Part shown: one piece after another, positions 16,974-25,752 of the stretch | Layout: the number at the start of each line of letters is the position of its first letter | How positions within the stretch are numbered: the first letter of the stretch is position 1 | Source: Catellatospora paridis | GTDB lineage: Bacteria > Actinomycetota > Actinomycetes > Mycobacteriales > Micromonosporaceae | Direction: 5' to 3' | Assembly: GCF_009720365.1 (NCBI RefSeq) | Contig: NZ_ML769313.1 | Coordinates: 482,591 to 546,590 of the forward strand | DNA length: 64,000 nt | Program-made: the position numbers and the translations under genes | Notes under the pieces: model-generated | What the model was told of the DNA's origin: nothing | The model's input: the letters and a program-made list of their open reading frames with translations, nothing else | Databases searched by the model: none

Positions 16974-17999
16974 TCACCCGGCTGCGGCGGGGCTCCCCGG
17001 CGGTCCGGCCTGGACGGCGCGCAGCGCCGCGGGCAGCGCGGTCACGGCGAGCGTGAGCAGCGACATCGCGACACCGAGCAGCGTCACCACCAGGGGCGTC
17101 GAGATGTCGGTGTCCGCGCTGTTGATCGGAGGGTTGCCGGCCAGGCTGGTCAGCACGCTGCCCACGACCATGCCGCCGATGATCATCACAGCGAACGCGG
17201 CGACGGCGCAGACGGCGCTGAGCACGGTCATGCCGACCAGCCCGGCGACGCTGCGGACCCGCGGCGCCACGACCGCGACCAGCGCCGCGGCGACGGCGAT
17301 GAGCAGGGCGTACGAAAAGACGAACTGGTACTCGCCGACCGCGACGAACACCCCAGCCACGACGGCGACCAGCCCGAAACCGATCGTGGCACCGCCGTGG
17401 GCCGCGGGTCGGCCGACCGTGACGGCCGCGAGCACGGCGAACAGCACCGACACCACGACCTTGAGCACGGTCATCTCGGCCCTGATCTGGGCCGGTGTGG
17501 TCTGCTCGAGCCAAGGGGTGACCACGAGCAGTGAGGTCACGGCGAGCAGCGCCAGGGTGCCGGCCACCACGTGCCGGACCGCCGGGCCGCCGGTGTCCGC
17601 ACGGGACAGGCGGGCCGCGAAGAACGCGGCGGCGGCGACGTACGCGGTGGCGGCCGTTGCCAGCACCACCGCGGTGGCGGTGCCGTGCACGTCGAACCGG
17701 TCGAGCAGCACATCGGCGATGAGCCAGCCGCCTGCGGCGACGACCGCCGTGGCGACGGCGCGCGAGGCCGCGCGGCAGAGCACGACGATCCCGGCGACCG
17801 CCAGCAGGACGGCCAGGTGGCGCAGCTCGCGCGGCCAGTAGGTGTTGCTCTCCACGGTGCTCTGCACCACCGGGCCGCCGGCGTGCCGCAGGTCGGCCGG
17901 TTCCATGATCGGTTGGTACACCGCCGAGCTGACGGCCCACGTCACGGCCCCGACCAGACCGGCCGCCCCGCCGACCGCGACACGCCAGGAGATTCGCAT
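16974..17999 (-). CDS. Polytopic membrane protein, about nine helices
   Basis: 341 residues beginning MRISWRVAVGGAAGLVGAVTWAVSS, with about nine hydrophobic segments spaced through the chain (for example LRHLAVLLAVAGIVVLCRA, VVLATAATAYVAAAAFFAAR, VVVSVLFAVLAAVTVG, FVFSYALLIAVAAALVAVVAP). The pattern resembles actinobacterial DUF4386-like integral membrane proteins but I cannot name a family with confidence. The start may instead be the ATG at 18017. The hairpin at 18065-18089 separates it from the ThuA gene upstream. Confidence 0.6.
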   Translation of the reverse strand: MRISWRVAVGGAAGLVGAVTWAVSSAVYQPIMEPADLRHAGGPVVQSTVESNTYWPRELRHLAVLLAVAGIVVLCRAASRAVATAVVAAGGWLIADVLLDRFDVHGTATAVVLATAATAYVAAAAFFAARLSRADTGGPAVRHVVAGTLALLAVTSLLVVTPWLEQTTPAQIRAEMTVLKVVVSVLFAVLAAVTVGRPAAHGGATIGFGLVAVVAGVFVAVGEYQFVFSYALLIAVAAALVAVVAPRVRSVAGLVGMTVLSAVCAVAAFAVMIIGGMVVGSVLTSLAGNPPINSADTDISTPLVVTLLGVAMSLLTLAVTALPAALRAVQAGPPGSPAAAG

Positions 18000-18064
18000 C
18001 GTCACATCGTGAACCATCCGGGAGCGGAAGGAAACCATTCCCGGACACGGCCGACCGTGCCGGT

Positions 18065-18089
18065 GGCGCCGGGCCTCCCGCCCGGCGCC
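18065..18089 (-). terminator. Hairpin terminator after the ThuA multidomain gene
   Basis: GGCGCCGGGC (18065-18074) and GCCCGGCGCC (18080-18089) form a perfect 10-bp GC stem with a 5-base loop, 27 bp beyond the stop of the large gene read on the minus strand. Confidence 0.6.
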
Positions 18090-18115
18090 CCCGGCCCCCC
18101 CGCCACGGCGACGGG

Positions 18116-21100
18116 CTAGCTCAGCAGCCCGATGACCTGGAAGTCCGACAGCTGAGCCGCGGGCCAACCGGTGTTCGCGGTGAAGGTCAGCCGGACGTGG
18201 CGGGCCGTCGTGTTCGCGGGCAGGGTGATCGTCACCGTGTTGCCCGCCGGGTTGAACTGGTACGCCGCCGAGCCGACGATCGTGGTGAACGTCGACCCGT
18301 TGGTGCTGCCCAGCACCGACAGCGTCTGGGTGCGCGCACCCCACGCCGACGGCAGCTTCAGCACGATCGAGCTGAGCGACGCGCTGCCGCCCAGATCCAC
18401 CGTGATCGACTGCGGGAACGCGTTGTTGGGGCTCTCCCAGTACGAGTTGGCGTCGCCGTCGACCGCGTTGCCGGGCACGTAGTTCTGCACGTGACTCGCG
18501 GTCACCGGCTTGCCCAGCGCCAGGTTGGAGCTGGTCGCCGTGGTGCCGGTGCCGGTCAGTCCGACCGACAGCGACGGGTTGGACGCGCTGCTGGCCACGG
18601 TCAGTGTGCCGGTCTTCGCCCCCGCCGAGGTGGGCGCGAAGGCGACCGTGACCGTGCAGCTCGCCCCGGGTGCCAGCGCCGACCCGCAGCCGTTGGCCGA
18701 CAGGCTGAACCCGGTCCCGGACACCGTCACCGACGAGATCGAGGCGGTGGTGCCGCCGGTGTTGCCGATCTGCGTCGTACGGGTGACCGTGCTGCCGACG
18801 TTCGTGTTCGGGAACGCGATCGACGTCGGGTTGGCCGCCAGCGTGGCCGGGGTCTGCACCGTGGTGCCGGTGCCGGTCAGGCCGACCGTCAGCGACGGGT
18901 TGGACGCGTTGCTGGCCACGGTCAGCGTGCCGGTCTTCGCCCCGGCCGAGGTCGGGCTGAAGGTGATCGTGATGGCGCAGGTCGCCCCGGCGGCCAGGGT
19001 GCCGACGCAGCCGCTCGCGCCGAACTGGCTCGACGCGGACACCGCCGAGATGACCGCCGCGGTGCTGCCGGTGTTGGTGATGGTCACCGGCGAGCCGCCG
19101 CTGGTCGTACCCACGTTCTGGTTGCCGAAGGCGACCGAGGTGGGGTTCGCCGCCAGCACGGCCGGGCCGGGCTGGCCGCCGCCGCCGAAGATCTGCAGCT
19201 CGGCGATCTGACCGGCGGGCCAGCCGGTGTTCGCGGTGATGGTCACCCGCAGGTAGCGCACCGAGGCCGCGGTGAACGTGGCGGTCGCCGTGTTGCCCGT
19301 GGCCGGGTCGAACAGGTAACCCGCCGACGCCTTCAGCGTGCTGAAGTTCGTGCCGTCGGTGCTACCGGTGATCGACAGCGTCTGGGTGCGGGCACCCCAC
19401 GCCGCCGGCGGCGGCAGCTTCAGGGTCACCGAGCTGACCTGCTTGGCGCTGCCCAGGTCGGCCTGCAGCCACTGCGGGAACGCGTTGTTGTTGGACTCCC
19501 AGTAGCTGCCGGTGTTGTCGTCGTTGGCGGCCGAGGCGGGGAAGCCGCCGTTGCTGGTGCTGGCCGACATCGCCGCCCCGATGGCGAGGTTGGTGGTGCT
19601 GCTGACCCCGGTGCCGGTCAGGGAGACCGTCAGCGGTGACGCGGTGGTCGAGTTGGCCACCGACAGCGTGCCGTTCTGCGCCCCGGCCGAGGTGGGCGCG
19701 AAGCGCACGCTCACCGTGCAGGACGCCCCGGCGGCCAGCGAACTGCCGCACGTGTTCGTCTGCGTGTACTGGCCGGAGACGGTGATCGCGCTGATGCTCG
19801 CCGCCGCCGTGCCCGGGTTGCTGACCGTGACGGTCTGCGCCGCCGTGGTCGTGCCGACGTTCGCCGAGCCGAAGGCCAGGCTGCCGGGCGTGATCTGCAG
19901 CTGCGACCCGTCGGCCACCCCCTGGCCGATGAAGTCGACCCAGTTCACGTTGAAGATCGAACCCTGGCCGGTGTCGCCGACCGGATTCTTCGCGACCAGG
20001 TAGAGCGGGCCGGTGGTGGTGCTCGCGGACAGGGTCGCGGTGACATCGGCGAAGGTCTGCCAGCCGCCGGTGCCGCCGAAGGTGGCGGTGCCGACCAGCG
20101 GGCCGTTCGGCGCGCCGGTGCGGACCTCGATCCGGCCGCCGCTGCCGGGCGAGGCCACCCGGAAGCGTGCCGAGGTGATGTTGCGCAGGTTCACCGGGGT
20201 GTACGACCAGTAGTCGCCGTCCTCGATGAAGCCGATGTTCTGGAAGCCGCCCGCGGTGTCCGTGGTCGTCTCCCGCTGCACACCCGGGTCGCCGCCGCCG
20301 ATCGCGCCCGGCGCGCGGCCGGTGCTGTTGAAGAACTCGGCCTGCTTGTGCTTGGGCTGCAGCTTGACGGTGGCCCGGCCGGTCTGCGGCGCGGCGCCGC
20401 CCCCGCCCAGGTCGGTGTAGCTGGCCTCGATCACGGCGAAGATGTCCGCGTCGTCGCCGTGGCCGGTGCCCATCGACGTCTGGATCACCCCGGTGCACCC
20501 GGTGTATCCCTGCAGTGGGTGCGCGTGCGCGTCGTGACCCAGGTAGTACTGCACGTTGACCCGAGAGCAGTTGATCGTGCCGTCCTCGGGGTCGGTCACG
20601 GTCACCGTGAAGCGCACCTGGTCGCCCCAGGCGAAGAAGCCGCCGTCGGCCGGGGCGGTCAGCGTCACCGTCGGCGCGGTGTTGCCCACGGCGATCGGCA
20701 CGTTGGCCACGGCGGTACGCCCACCGGGGTCGCGCACGGTGAGCTGGGCGTTGAAGTTGCCGGCCGTCGCGTACGTGTGCGACGGGTTGGCCGCGGTCGA
20801 GGTGCCGCCGTCACCGAACGTCCACGCGTACGTGATCGGCTGCCCGGCCGGGTCACGCGATCCCGCGCTGGAGAACTGCACGGTCAGCGGCACCCCGCCC
20901 GACGTCGGGTTGCCCGAGGCGACCGCGATCGGGTTCTGGTCCCCGGCGATGTAGTCGATCCGGTATACGCCCGAGTCGGCGTTGTTGCCGCCGAAGCCGG
21001 TGCCCCACTCGATCAGGTACATCGCGCCGTCGGGCCCGAACTCCAGGTCCATCGGCCGCAGGAAGCTCATCGAGCCGAACAGCTGGTTGATGTCGACCAG

Positions 21101-23044
21101 CGACCTGCCGTTCGGGGTGACCTGCATCGTGTACAGCTTGTTCTGGTTCCACTCCCCGAAGATCGCCTTGCCGTCGAAGTACTGCGGCCACTTACGGTCC
21201 GACGTCGACGCCGCGTTGTACCGGTAGACCGGCCCGCCCATCGGCGCGCCACCGCCCCCGATCTCCGGGAACAGCGGGTTGCCGCCGTAGTCGTAGTCGA
21301 CCGTGGCGGGCTGCGCGGCCGGCAGGTTCGTCAGGCCGGTGTTGTTCGGCGAGTTGTTCACCGGAGCCGCGCAGTTGTACTTCGCCGCCGACGGCCCGGA
21401 CGGGAACGCGTAGTCGTTGTAGGCGTAGTTCGCCCCGATGCAGTACGGCCAGCCGTAGTTGCCCGCCTGCCCGATGATGTTCCACTCCACGGTGCCCTCG
21501 GGGCCGCGGTTGGGGTCGGTCGCGCCCGCGTCGGGGCCGTAGTCGGCGACGTACAGCGTGTTGGTCGCCGGGTCGGTGCCGATGCGGAACGGGTTGCGGA
21601 AGCCCATCGCGTAGATCTCGGGCCGGGTCAGCGCGGTGCCCGGCGCGAACAGGTTGCCGCTCGGGACGGTGTACGTCCCGTCGGCCTGCGGCCTGATCCG
21701 CAGCACCTTGCCGCGCAGGTCGTTGGTGTTGCCGGAACTCTTCTGCGAGTCGAAGTCCGACCGGCCCGCCCGCTCGTCCAGCGGCGCGAAGCCGTTGGAC
21801 TCGAACGGGTTGGTGTTGTCGCCGGTCGCCAGGTAGAGGTTGCCCGCCGCGTCGAAGGTCATCGACCCGCCCGCGTGGCAGCAGGTGTTGCGCTGCGTAG
21901 CGACCTGGACCAGCACCTTCTCGGTGGCCGTGCTGATCGTGTCCCCGGAGACGGTGAACCGCGACAGCTGGTTGCGGGCCGAGCCGGTGGTGGGGGAGTA
22001 GTACAGGTAGATGAAGCCGTTGCTCGCGAACCCGGGGTCCAGGCGCATGCCGAGCAGGCCGTCCTCGTTGCCGGTGAACACCGGCAGGGTCAGCGCGGTC
22101 ACCGTGGTGCCCGTGCTCGGCTTGATGATCTGCACCCGGCCGTCGCGCTCGATGTAGAAGACCCGGCCGTCGGCGGCCACGTCCAGTTCCATCGGGTTGC
22201 TGGTGTTGCTGTCCAGGGCGACCTTCTGGAAGCTCGCCGAGCTGGTGGCGGTGCAGTCGCCCGCGACCTGGCCCGCGGCCGTGCGGATGCCGCCGAGCAG
22301 GTGGTTGAGGAAGTTCGTGTCGCTGTACGCCGCCGCGGTGTGCCCGAGCGCGGTGTACCAGGACCGGCCGCCGTCGTACGGCTTGCACCAGGCGACCGGG
22401 TGGTCCGCGCCCATCGCGGAGCTGCCCGGGGCGTAGCTGCGCTCGTCGAGGCTCGCCAGCACGTGCGCATTCGTCCGAGGATTCGTCTGGAACGAGTACC
22501 ACTCGTCGAACCGCGACCACAGCGGCGGCAGGCCCGCCGTGGACGGGTGCGCCGGGTCCTCGACCTTCACCGTGGCGGTCTGCTCGGCCGGGTGGCTGGA
22601 GAAGTACGCGCCGACCAGGCTGCCGTACCAGGACCAGCCGTATTCGGTGTCGGAGGCGGCGTGCACGCCCGCGAAGCCGCCGCCCGCGCGGATGTAGCGC
22701 TCGAAGGCGGCCTGCTGGGTGGCGTCGAGCACGTCGCCGGTGGTCGACAGGAACACCACCGCGGCGTACTTGGCCAGGTTGGTGTCGTTGAACGCGGTGG
22801 CGTCCTCGGTCGCGTCGACGGTGAACCCGTTGGCGGTGCCGAGGTTGCGGATGGCGGTGACGCCGGTCGGGATCGAGTCGTGGCGGAACCCGGCGGTCTT
22901 GGAGAACACCAGCACCGAGAACGGGGCCGCGTCGGCGCGCTGCGGCACGGCGAGCAGGCCCGCGGCCGCGGCCAGCACGACTACGGCCAGCAGGCGCAGC
23001 AGCCTGGACAGGGGTGGATGCAGGGACGATGACGCGAGGGGCAT
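18116..23044 (-). CDS. Secreted ThuA / sugar-dehydrogenase / carbohydrate-binding multidomain protein
   Basis: 1642 residues from an ATG at 23044 with GAGGAG upstream. The order is: signal peptide (1-40); ThuA-like glutamine-amidotransferase-fold domain (about 42-255, FSVLVFSKTAGFRHDSIPTG); glucose/sorbosone-dehydrogenase beta-propeller (about 275-640, DGLLGMRLDPGF, GNLYLATGDNTNPF, RNPFRIGTDP); PKD domain (YAWTFGDGGTSTAANPSHTY); an Ig-like segment; a CBM6-like module (FQNIGFIEDGDYWSYT); then Hydin/SPD-2 choice-of-anchor repeats and F5/8 type C (discoidin) modules in the order ASH-discoidin-ASH-ASH-discoidin. The repeated modules are nearly identical in places (GARTQTLS, NTGWPA), so internal duplication is recent. 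It should act outside the cell on polysaccharide-derived sugars. Confidence 0.85.
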   Translation of the reverse strand: MPLASSSLHPPLSRLLRLLAVVVLAAAAGLLAVPQRADAAPFSVLVFSKTAGFRHDSIPTGVTAIRNLGTANGFTVDATEDATAFNDTNLAKYAAVVFLSTTGDVLDATQQAAFERYIRAGGGFAGVHAASDTEYGWSWYGSLVGAYFSSHPAEQTATVKVEDPAHPSTAGLPPLWSRFDEWYSFQTNPRTNAHVLASLDERSYAPGSSAMGADHPVAWCKPYDGGRSWYTALGHTAAAYSDTNFLNHLLGGIRTAAGQVAGDCTATSSASFQKVALDSNTSNPMELDVAADGRVFYIERDGRVQIIKPSTGTTVTALTLPVFTGNEDGLLGMRLDPGFASNGFIYLYYSPTTGSARNQLSRFTVSGDTISTATEKVLVQVATQRNTCCHAGGSMTFDAAGNLYLATGDNTNPFESNGFAPLDERAGRSDFDSQKSSGNTNDLRGKVLRIRPQADGTYTVPSGNLFAPGTALTRPEIYAMGFRNPFRIGTDPATNTLYVADYGPDAGATDPNRGPEGTVEWNIIGQAGNYGWPYCIGANYAYNDYAFPSGPSAAKYNCAAPVNNSPNNTGLTNLPAAQPATVDYDYGGNPLFPEIGGGGAPMGGPVYRYNAASTSDRKWPQYFDGKAIFGEWNQNKLYTMQVTPNGRSLVDINQLFGSMSFLRPMDLEFGPDGAMYLIEWGTGFGGNNADSGVYRIDYIAGDQNPIAVASGNPTSGGVPLTVQFSSAGSRDPAGQPITYAWTFGDGGTSTAANPSHTYATAGNFNAQLTVRDPGGRTAVANVPIAVGNTAPTVTLTAPADGGFFAWGDQVRFTVTVTDPEDGTINCSRVNVQYYLGHDAHAHPLQGYTGCTGVIQTSMGTGHGDDADIFAVIEASYTDLGGGGAAPQTGRATVKLQPKHKQAEFFNSTGRAPGAIGGGDPGVQRETTTDTAGGFQNIGFIEDGDYWSYTPVNLRNITSARFRVASPGSGGRIEVRTGAPNGPLVGTATFGGTGGWQTFADVTATLSASTTTGPLYLVAKNPVGDTGQGSIFNVNWVDFIGQGVADGSQLQITPGSLAFGSANVGTTTAAQTVTVSNPGTAAASISAITVSGQYTQTNTCGSSLAAGASCTVSVRFAPTSAGAQNGTLSVANSTTASPLTVSLTGTGVSSTTNLAIGAAMSASTSNGGFPASAANDDNTGSYWESNNNAFPQWLQADLGSAKQVSSVTLKLPPPAAWGARTQTLSITGSTDGTNFSTLKASAGYLFDPATGNTATATFTAASVRYLRVTITANTGWPAGQIAELQIFGGGGQPGPAVLAANPTSVAFGNQNVGTTSGGSPVTITNTGSTAAVISAVSASSQFGASGCVGTLAAGATCAITITFSPTSAGAKTGTLTVASNASNPSLTVGLTGTGTTVQTPATLAANPTSIAFPNTNVGSTVTRTTQIGNTGGTTASISSVTVSGTGFSLSANGCGSALAPGASCTVTVAFAPTSAGAKTGTLTVASSASNPSLSVGLTGTGTTATSSNLALGKPVTASHVQNYVPGNAVDGDANSYWESPNNAFPQSITVDLGGSASLSSIVLKLPSAWGARTQTLSVLGSTNGSTFTTIVGSAAYQFNPAGNTVTITLPANTTARHVRLTFTANTGWPAAQLSDFQVIGLLS

Positions 23045-23182
23045 GGACGGTCTCCTCGTCGGGGACGGACGTGGGAAACCCCTGGCGCGGGTGAGCGGCC
23101 CCGGAGGGGAGCGGTGCGGCGGAGCAGGGTGCGGCAGAGCCGTTGCGGCGCATGGATTGCACCGATGTTTCGAGGCAGTCAC

Positions 23183-23234
23183 AAATTTGCACCCATGACG
23201 CTGATGCTGTCAACGCGTGGCGCAAAATTTGCAC
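23183..23234. promoter_or_regulatory. Twin AAATTTGCAC sites between divergent genes
   Basis: AAATTTGCAC occurs at 23183-23192 and 23225-23234, exactly 42 bp apart (four helical turns). Each lies in a small dyad: CAAATTTG at 23182-23189 and GCAAAATTTGC at 23222-23232. These are the most AT-rich stretches in the region and sit between the ThuA gene (minus) and the amidohydrolase gene (plus), so they could be paired operators. Confidence 0.5.
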
Positions 23235-23320
23235 GTGCCACGTCGAGATCCTGGAGTAACCCCGCGTGTCCGCCGGGTCCGCGGCGATCCGGCCGATACC
23301 GTCGGCCGGTGAGGCCGATC

Positions 23321-24178
23321 ATGGATTGCAACGTGCATCTGTGGGATCAGCGCGACGACCCGGTGGGCTGGCTCGCCGACCGCACCGCGGTGCGGGACCT
23401 GCTCGGCGACTACGACTGCCTGCCCGAGGTCTACACGCTGGCCGACTACCGCGCCGAGACCGCCGCGCACCCGGTGAACGGCGTGGTCTGGTCTGATGCG
23501 GGCAGCGCCGACCCGCTGCACGCCGCGGCCTGGGTCCAGCGCCAGGCCGACGCCGCCGACCTGGACGTGCTGCTGGTGACCCTGGGCGACCCCGCCTCGG
23601 CGGGCTGGCCCGCGTTCCTGCGCTCCTTCGCCGAGCTGCCCGCCGCCGCAGGGGTGCGCATCCGGCTCGTCAGCGGGCTGGGCGGCGGCACGGCGCTGGC
23701 CGGGGACGCCCTGGCCCACCTGCGGCTGCTGGCCGAGCACGACCTCACGCTCACCGTCGAGGCCGCCGCCGACCAGCTCGGCGAGGTGGCGCGGCTGGCC
23801 CGCGAGCTGCCGCGGATCCGCGTGGTGCTGGACCATTTCGGCTGGCCTGCCGACCTCACCGTCGCCGGTTCACGCGCGCACGCGGCGCGGCTGGCCGAGG
23901 TGGCCGCCGCGCCGAACACCGCCACCCGCGTCGACGCGCTCGGCACCGTGTTCGGCGACTGGACCGCCGACCGCGTACGCCCCTGGCTGCTGGCGGCCCT
24001 GGACGCGTTCGGCCCGGGCCGGTGCATGCTCGGCTCGGACCTGCCCATCGAGCGCCTGCGCGGCGGCTTCACCCACCTGTACGACGCCTACGAGCAGGTC
24101 TTCGCCGAGTGCACCGAGCCCGAACGGGAAGACCTCTGGCACGGCACGGCCCGCCGCTGGTACGGCGACGGCGACTGA
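23321..24178 (+). CDS. Amidohydrolase-family (amidohydro_2, fuconolactonase-like) hydrolase
   Basis: 285 residues starting MDCNVHLWDQRDDPVGWL; the usual DxHxH of the superfamily is reduced to D-x-N-x-H here. Other superfamily elements are VVLDHFGWP (metal or substrate His) and MLGSDLPIER (the late catalytic Asp). This matches the metal-optional lactonase/decarboxylase branch. It is divergent from the ThuA/sugar-dehydrogenase gene, whose product could yield a sugar lactone. A pathway link (oxidise the sugar outside, open the lactone inside) is plausible but is inference. The ATG at 23321 follows GGTGAGG. Confidence 0.7.
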   Translation: MDCNVHLWDQRDDPVGWLADRTAVRDLLGDYDCLPEVYTLADYRAETAAHPVNGVVWSDAGSADPLHAAAWVQRQADAADLDVLLVTLGDPASAGWPAFLRSFAELPAAAGVRIRLVSGLGGGTALAGDALAHLRLLAEHDLTLTVEAAADQLGEVARLARELPRIRVVLDHFGWPADLTVAGSRAHAARLAEVAAAPNTATRVDALGTVFGDWTADRVRPWLLAALDAFGPGRCMLGSDLPIERLRGGFTHLYDAYEQVFAECTEPEREDLWHGTARRWYGDGD

Positions 24179-24225
24179 CACGCGACGCGGGCGGCGTCCC
24201 GAGGGAGCGCCGCCCGTGTCGCGTG
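24179..24225. terminator. Bidirectional hairpin terminator
   Basis: CACGCGACGCGGGCGGCG (24179-24196) pairs with CGCCGCCCGTGTCGCGTG (24208-24225), 17 of 18 positions Watson-Crick. It sits between the convergent amidohydrolase and glycosyltransferase genes. Confidence 0.8.
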
Positions 24226-24236
24226 GTCGCGGTCGG

Positions 24237-25574
24237 TCAGTGGCCGGGCAGCAGCGAGGAGTAGACCCGCTCCAGCACGTCGGCCTGGTGCTGCCAGGTC
24301 CAGCCGTCGAGCAGGCCGGGCTTGTCGTAGACGGCCCGGTAGCGCTCCGGGTCGGCGAGCACGGCCTTGGCCGCCCGGACGAAGTCGGCCACGTCGTCGG
24401 CGCGGAACACCTCGCCCTGCCCGGTGCTGCGCACCGTCGCGGCGAGGGTGCGCACGTCGCTGCCCACGATCGGCAGGCGGGCGTGCGAATACTCGAAGAA
24501 CTTGGTCGCCAGCGACATCTCGTGGTTGAGGTGGTGGCGGATCGGCATCACGCCGAGGTCGGCCGTGGCCAGCAGCGGCACGACCCGGTCGTGCTGGACG
24601 TAGCCCATCAGGTGGATCCGGTCGGCGACGCCCAGCTCGGCGGCCCGCTCCTTCAGCGTCGTCGCGTAGGGCCCGTCCGGCTGGTTGATGATCATCGCGA
24701 GGTGCAGGCCCGGCAGCTGGGGCAGCCCTTCGATGACCAGGCCCAGGCCGCGCTGCGGCGACGCCGCCCCGCTGTAGACCATCAACGGCACGTCCGGCCC
24801 GATGCCGCACAGCTCGCGCAGCGTCGGGCCGTCGGCCTGGCCGGGATCGTGGCTGACCTCGGGCGCGTTGAGCACCACCGCCGGGGTCACCGGCAGCCTG
24901 TGGTCGCGCTGCAGCCGGGCCGCGATCTCGTCGGACACCGTGATCACCGCATCGGCGACCGGGGCGTACTCGCGCTCGTAGGCCAGGTGCGCGGGCAGCC
25001 AGCGGGCGTGGTCGCGATACGGGATCACACCTGGCAGGTACTCGTGGGCGTCCCAGACCAGCTTGACGTCGCGTCCCCGCGCCCGGCCGCGCTGCACCGC
25101 GCGGGCGCCCACCCCCAGCATCCGGAAGTCGTTGGCGTGCACGAGGTCGGGGTCGAGCTCGTCGATGACCTTGCCGAACGCGACCTCGAAGCTCCACAGC
25201 TGCGGCTCCAGGCGACGCCAGGACTTGTCGCCGAGCTTGCGCTGCCAGTACCAGACCAGGGCGGCGTCGACCGGGCGGCGGGCTTGCTTCACCGCGCCGG
25301 GCATGGCCGTCCGCACGCGCCGCAGCGCCGCCTTGGCGCCCCCGCCACCGCCCGCGCCCCCGGACCCCGAGCCGCCGCCGACCACGACCAGCCGCACCTG
25401 CGCGCCGCCGAGCTGCCACTGCTGCGGCTCGTTCGTCGGGGAGCGGCCGATCAGCGTCACGTCCCAGCCGGCCTCGGCCGCGGAGATCGCCTGCTTCTGC
25501 ACCCGCGAGTCGCCGTGGACCCCGGTGTCGACGATCATGACCACACGACCACGGCCGCGACGTTCGACTCCCAT
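24237..25574 (-). CDS. GT4-type glycosyltransferase
   Basis: 445 residues, GT-B fold. The N-terminal half has IVDTGVHGDSRVQKQAISAA and DLVHANDF. The C-terminal half has the GT4 signature: MVYSGAASPQRGLGLVIEGL for the nucleotide-sugar site and LGVMPIRHHLNHEMSLATKFFEYSHARLPIV for the EX7E region (quoted in part: EMSLATKFFE). A glycine-rich linker at about residues 66-78 is unusual. It is divergent from a GT2 gene, so the two probably build a cell-surface glycan. The ATG at 25574 has AGAGGCGG upstream, inside a possible hairpin arm. Confidence 0.85.
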   Translation of the reverse strand: MGVERRGRGRVVMIVDTGVHGDSRVQKQAISAAEAGWDVTLIGRSPTNEPQQWQLGGAQVRLVVVGGGSGSGGAGGGGGAKAALRRVRTAMPGAVKQARRPVDAALVWYWQRKLGDKSWRRLEPQLWSFEVAFGKVIDELDPDLVHANDFRMLGVGARAVQRGRARGRDVKLVWDAHEYLPGVIPYRDHARWLPAHLAYEREYAPVADAVITVSDEIAARLQRDHRLPVTPAVVLNAPEVSHDPGQADGPTLRELCGIGPDVPLMVYSGAASPQRGLGLVIEGLPQLPGLHLAMIINQPDGPYATTLKERAAELGVADRIHLMGYVQHDRVVPLLATADLGVMPIRHHLNHEMSLATKFFEYSHARLPIVGSDVRTLAATVRSTGQGEVFRADDVADFVRAAKAVLADPERYRAVYDKPGLLDGWTWQHQADVLERVYSSLLPGH

Positions 25575-25612
25575 GGTCCGCCTCTCTGGGTGATGCCGGT
25601 GCCGGGCGGACC
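25575..25612 (-). promoter_or_regulatory. 5'-leader hairpin covering the GT4 ribosome binding site
   Basis: GGTCCGCC (25575-25582) and GGCGGACC (25605-25612) are perfect complements with a 22-base loop. On the transcript of the GT4 gene the arm next to the ATG includes the GGCGG of the Shine-Dalgarno sequence, so the hairpin would hide the ribosome binding site. Confidence 0.4.
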
Positions 25613-25752
25613 GCAGCCTACGGGACTGCCGGCGCGCGTCCGCTCCTGATCTACGCGTACTGCCGGCTTATTGTTACCGTAGTCGCCAGCAAGCCGCACC
25701 CGGGTGTCTCCACGCCGACCCCGGCACCCCTGCCGAGCGCTGGAGCGAATAC

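Noticed and set aside
20348-23032. 894-codon open frame on the plus strand
   Set aside because: It is the mirror of the ThuA/sugar-dehydrogenase gene; its translation is low in hydrophobic residues and has no recognisable fold.
23152-23330. Repeated ATGGATTGCA at 23153 and 23321
   Set aside because: The second copy is the coding start of the amidohydrolase; a 10-base match by chance is likely and the flanks differ.
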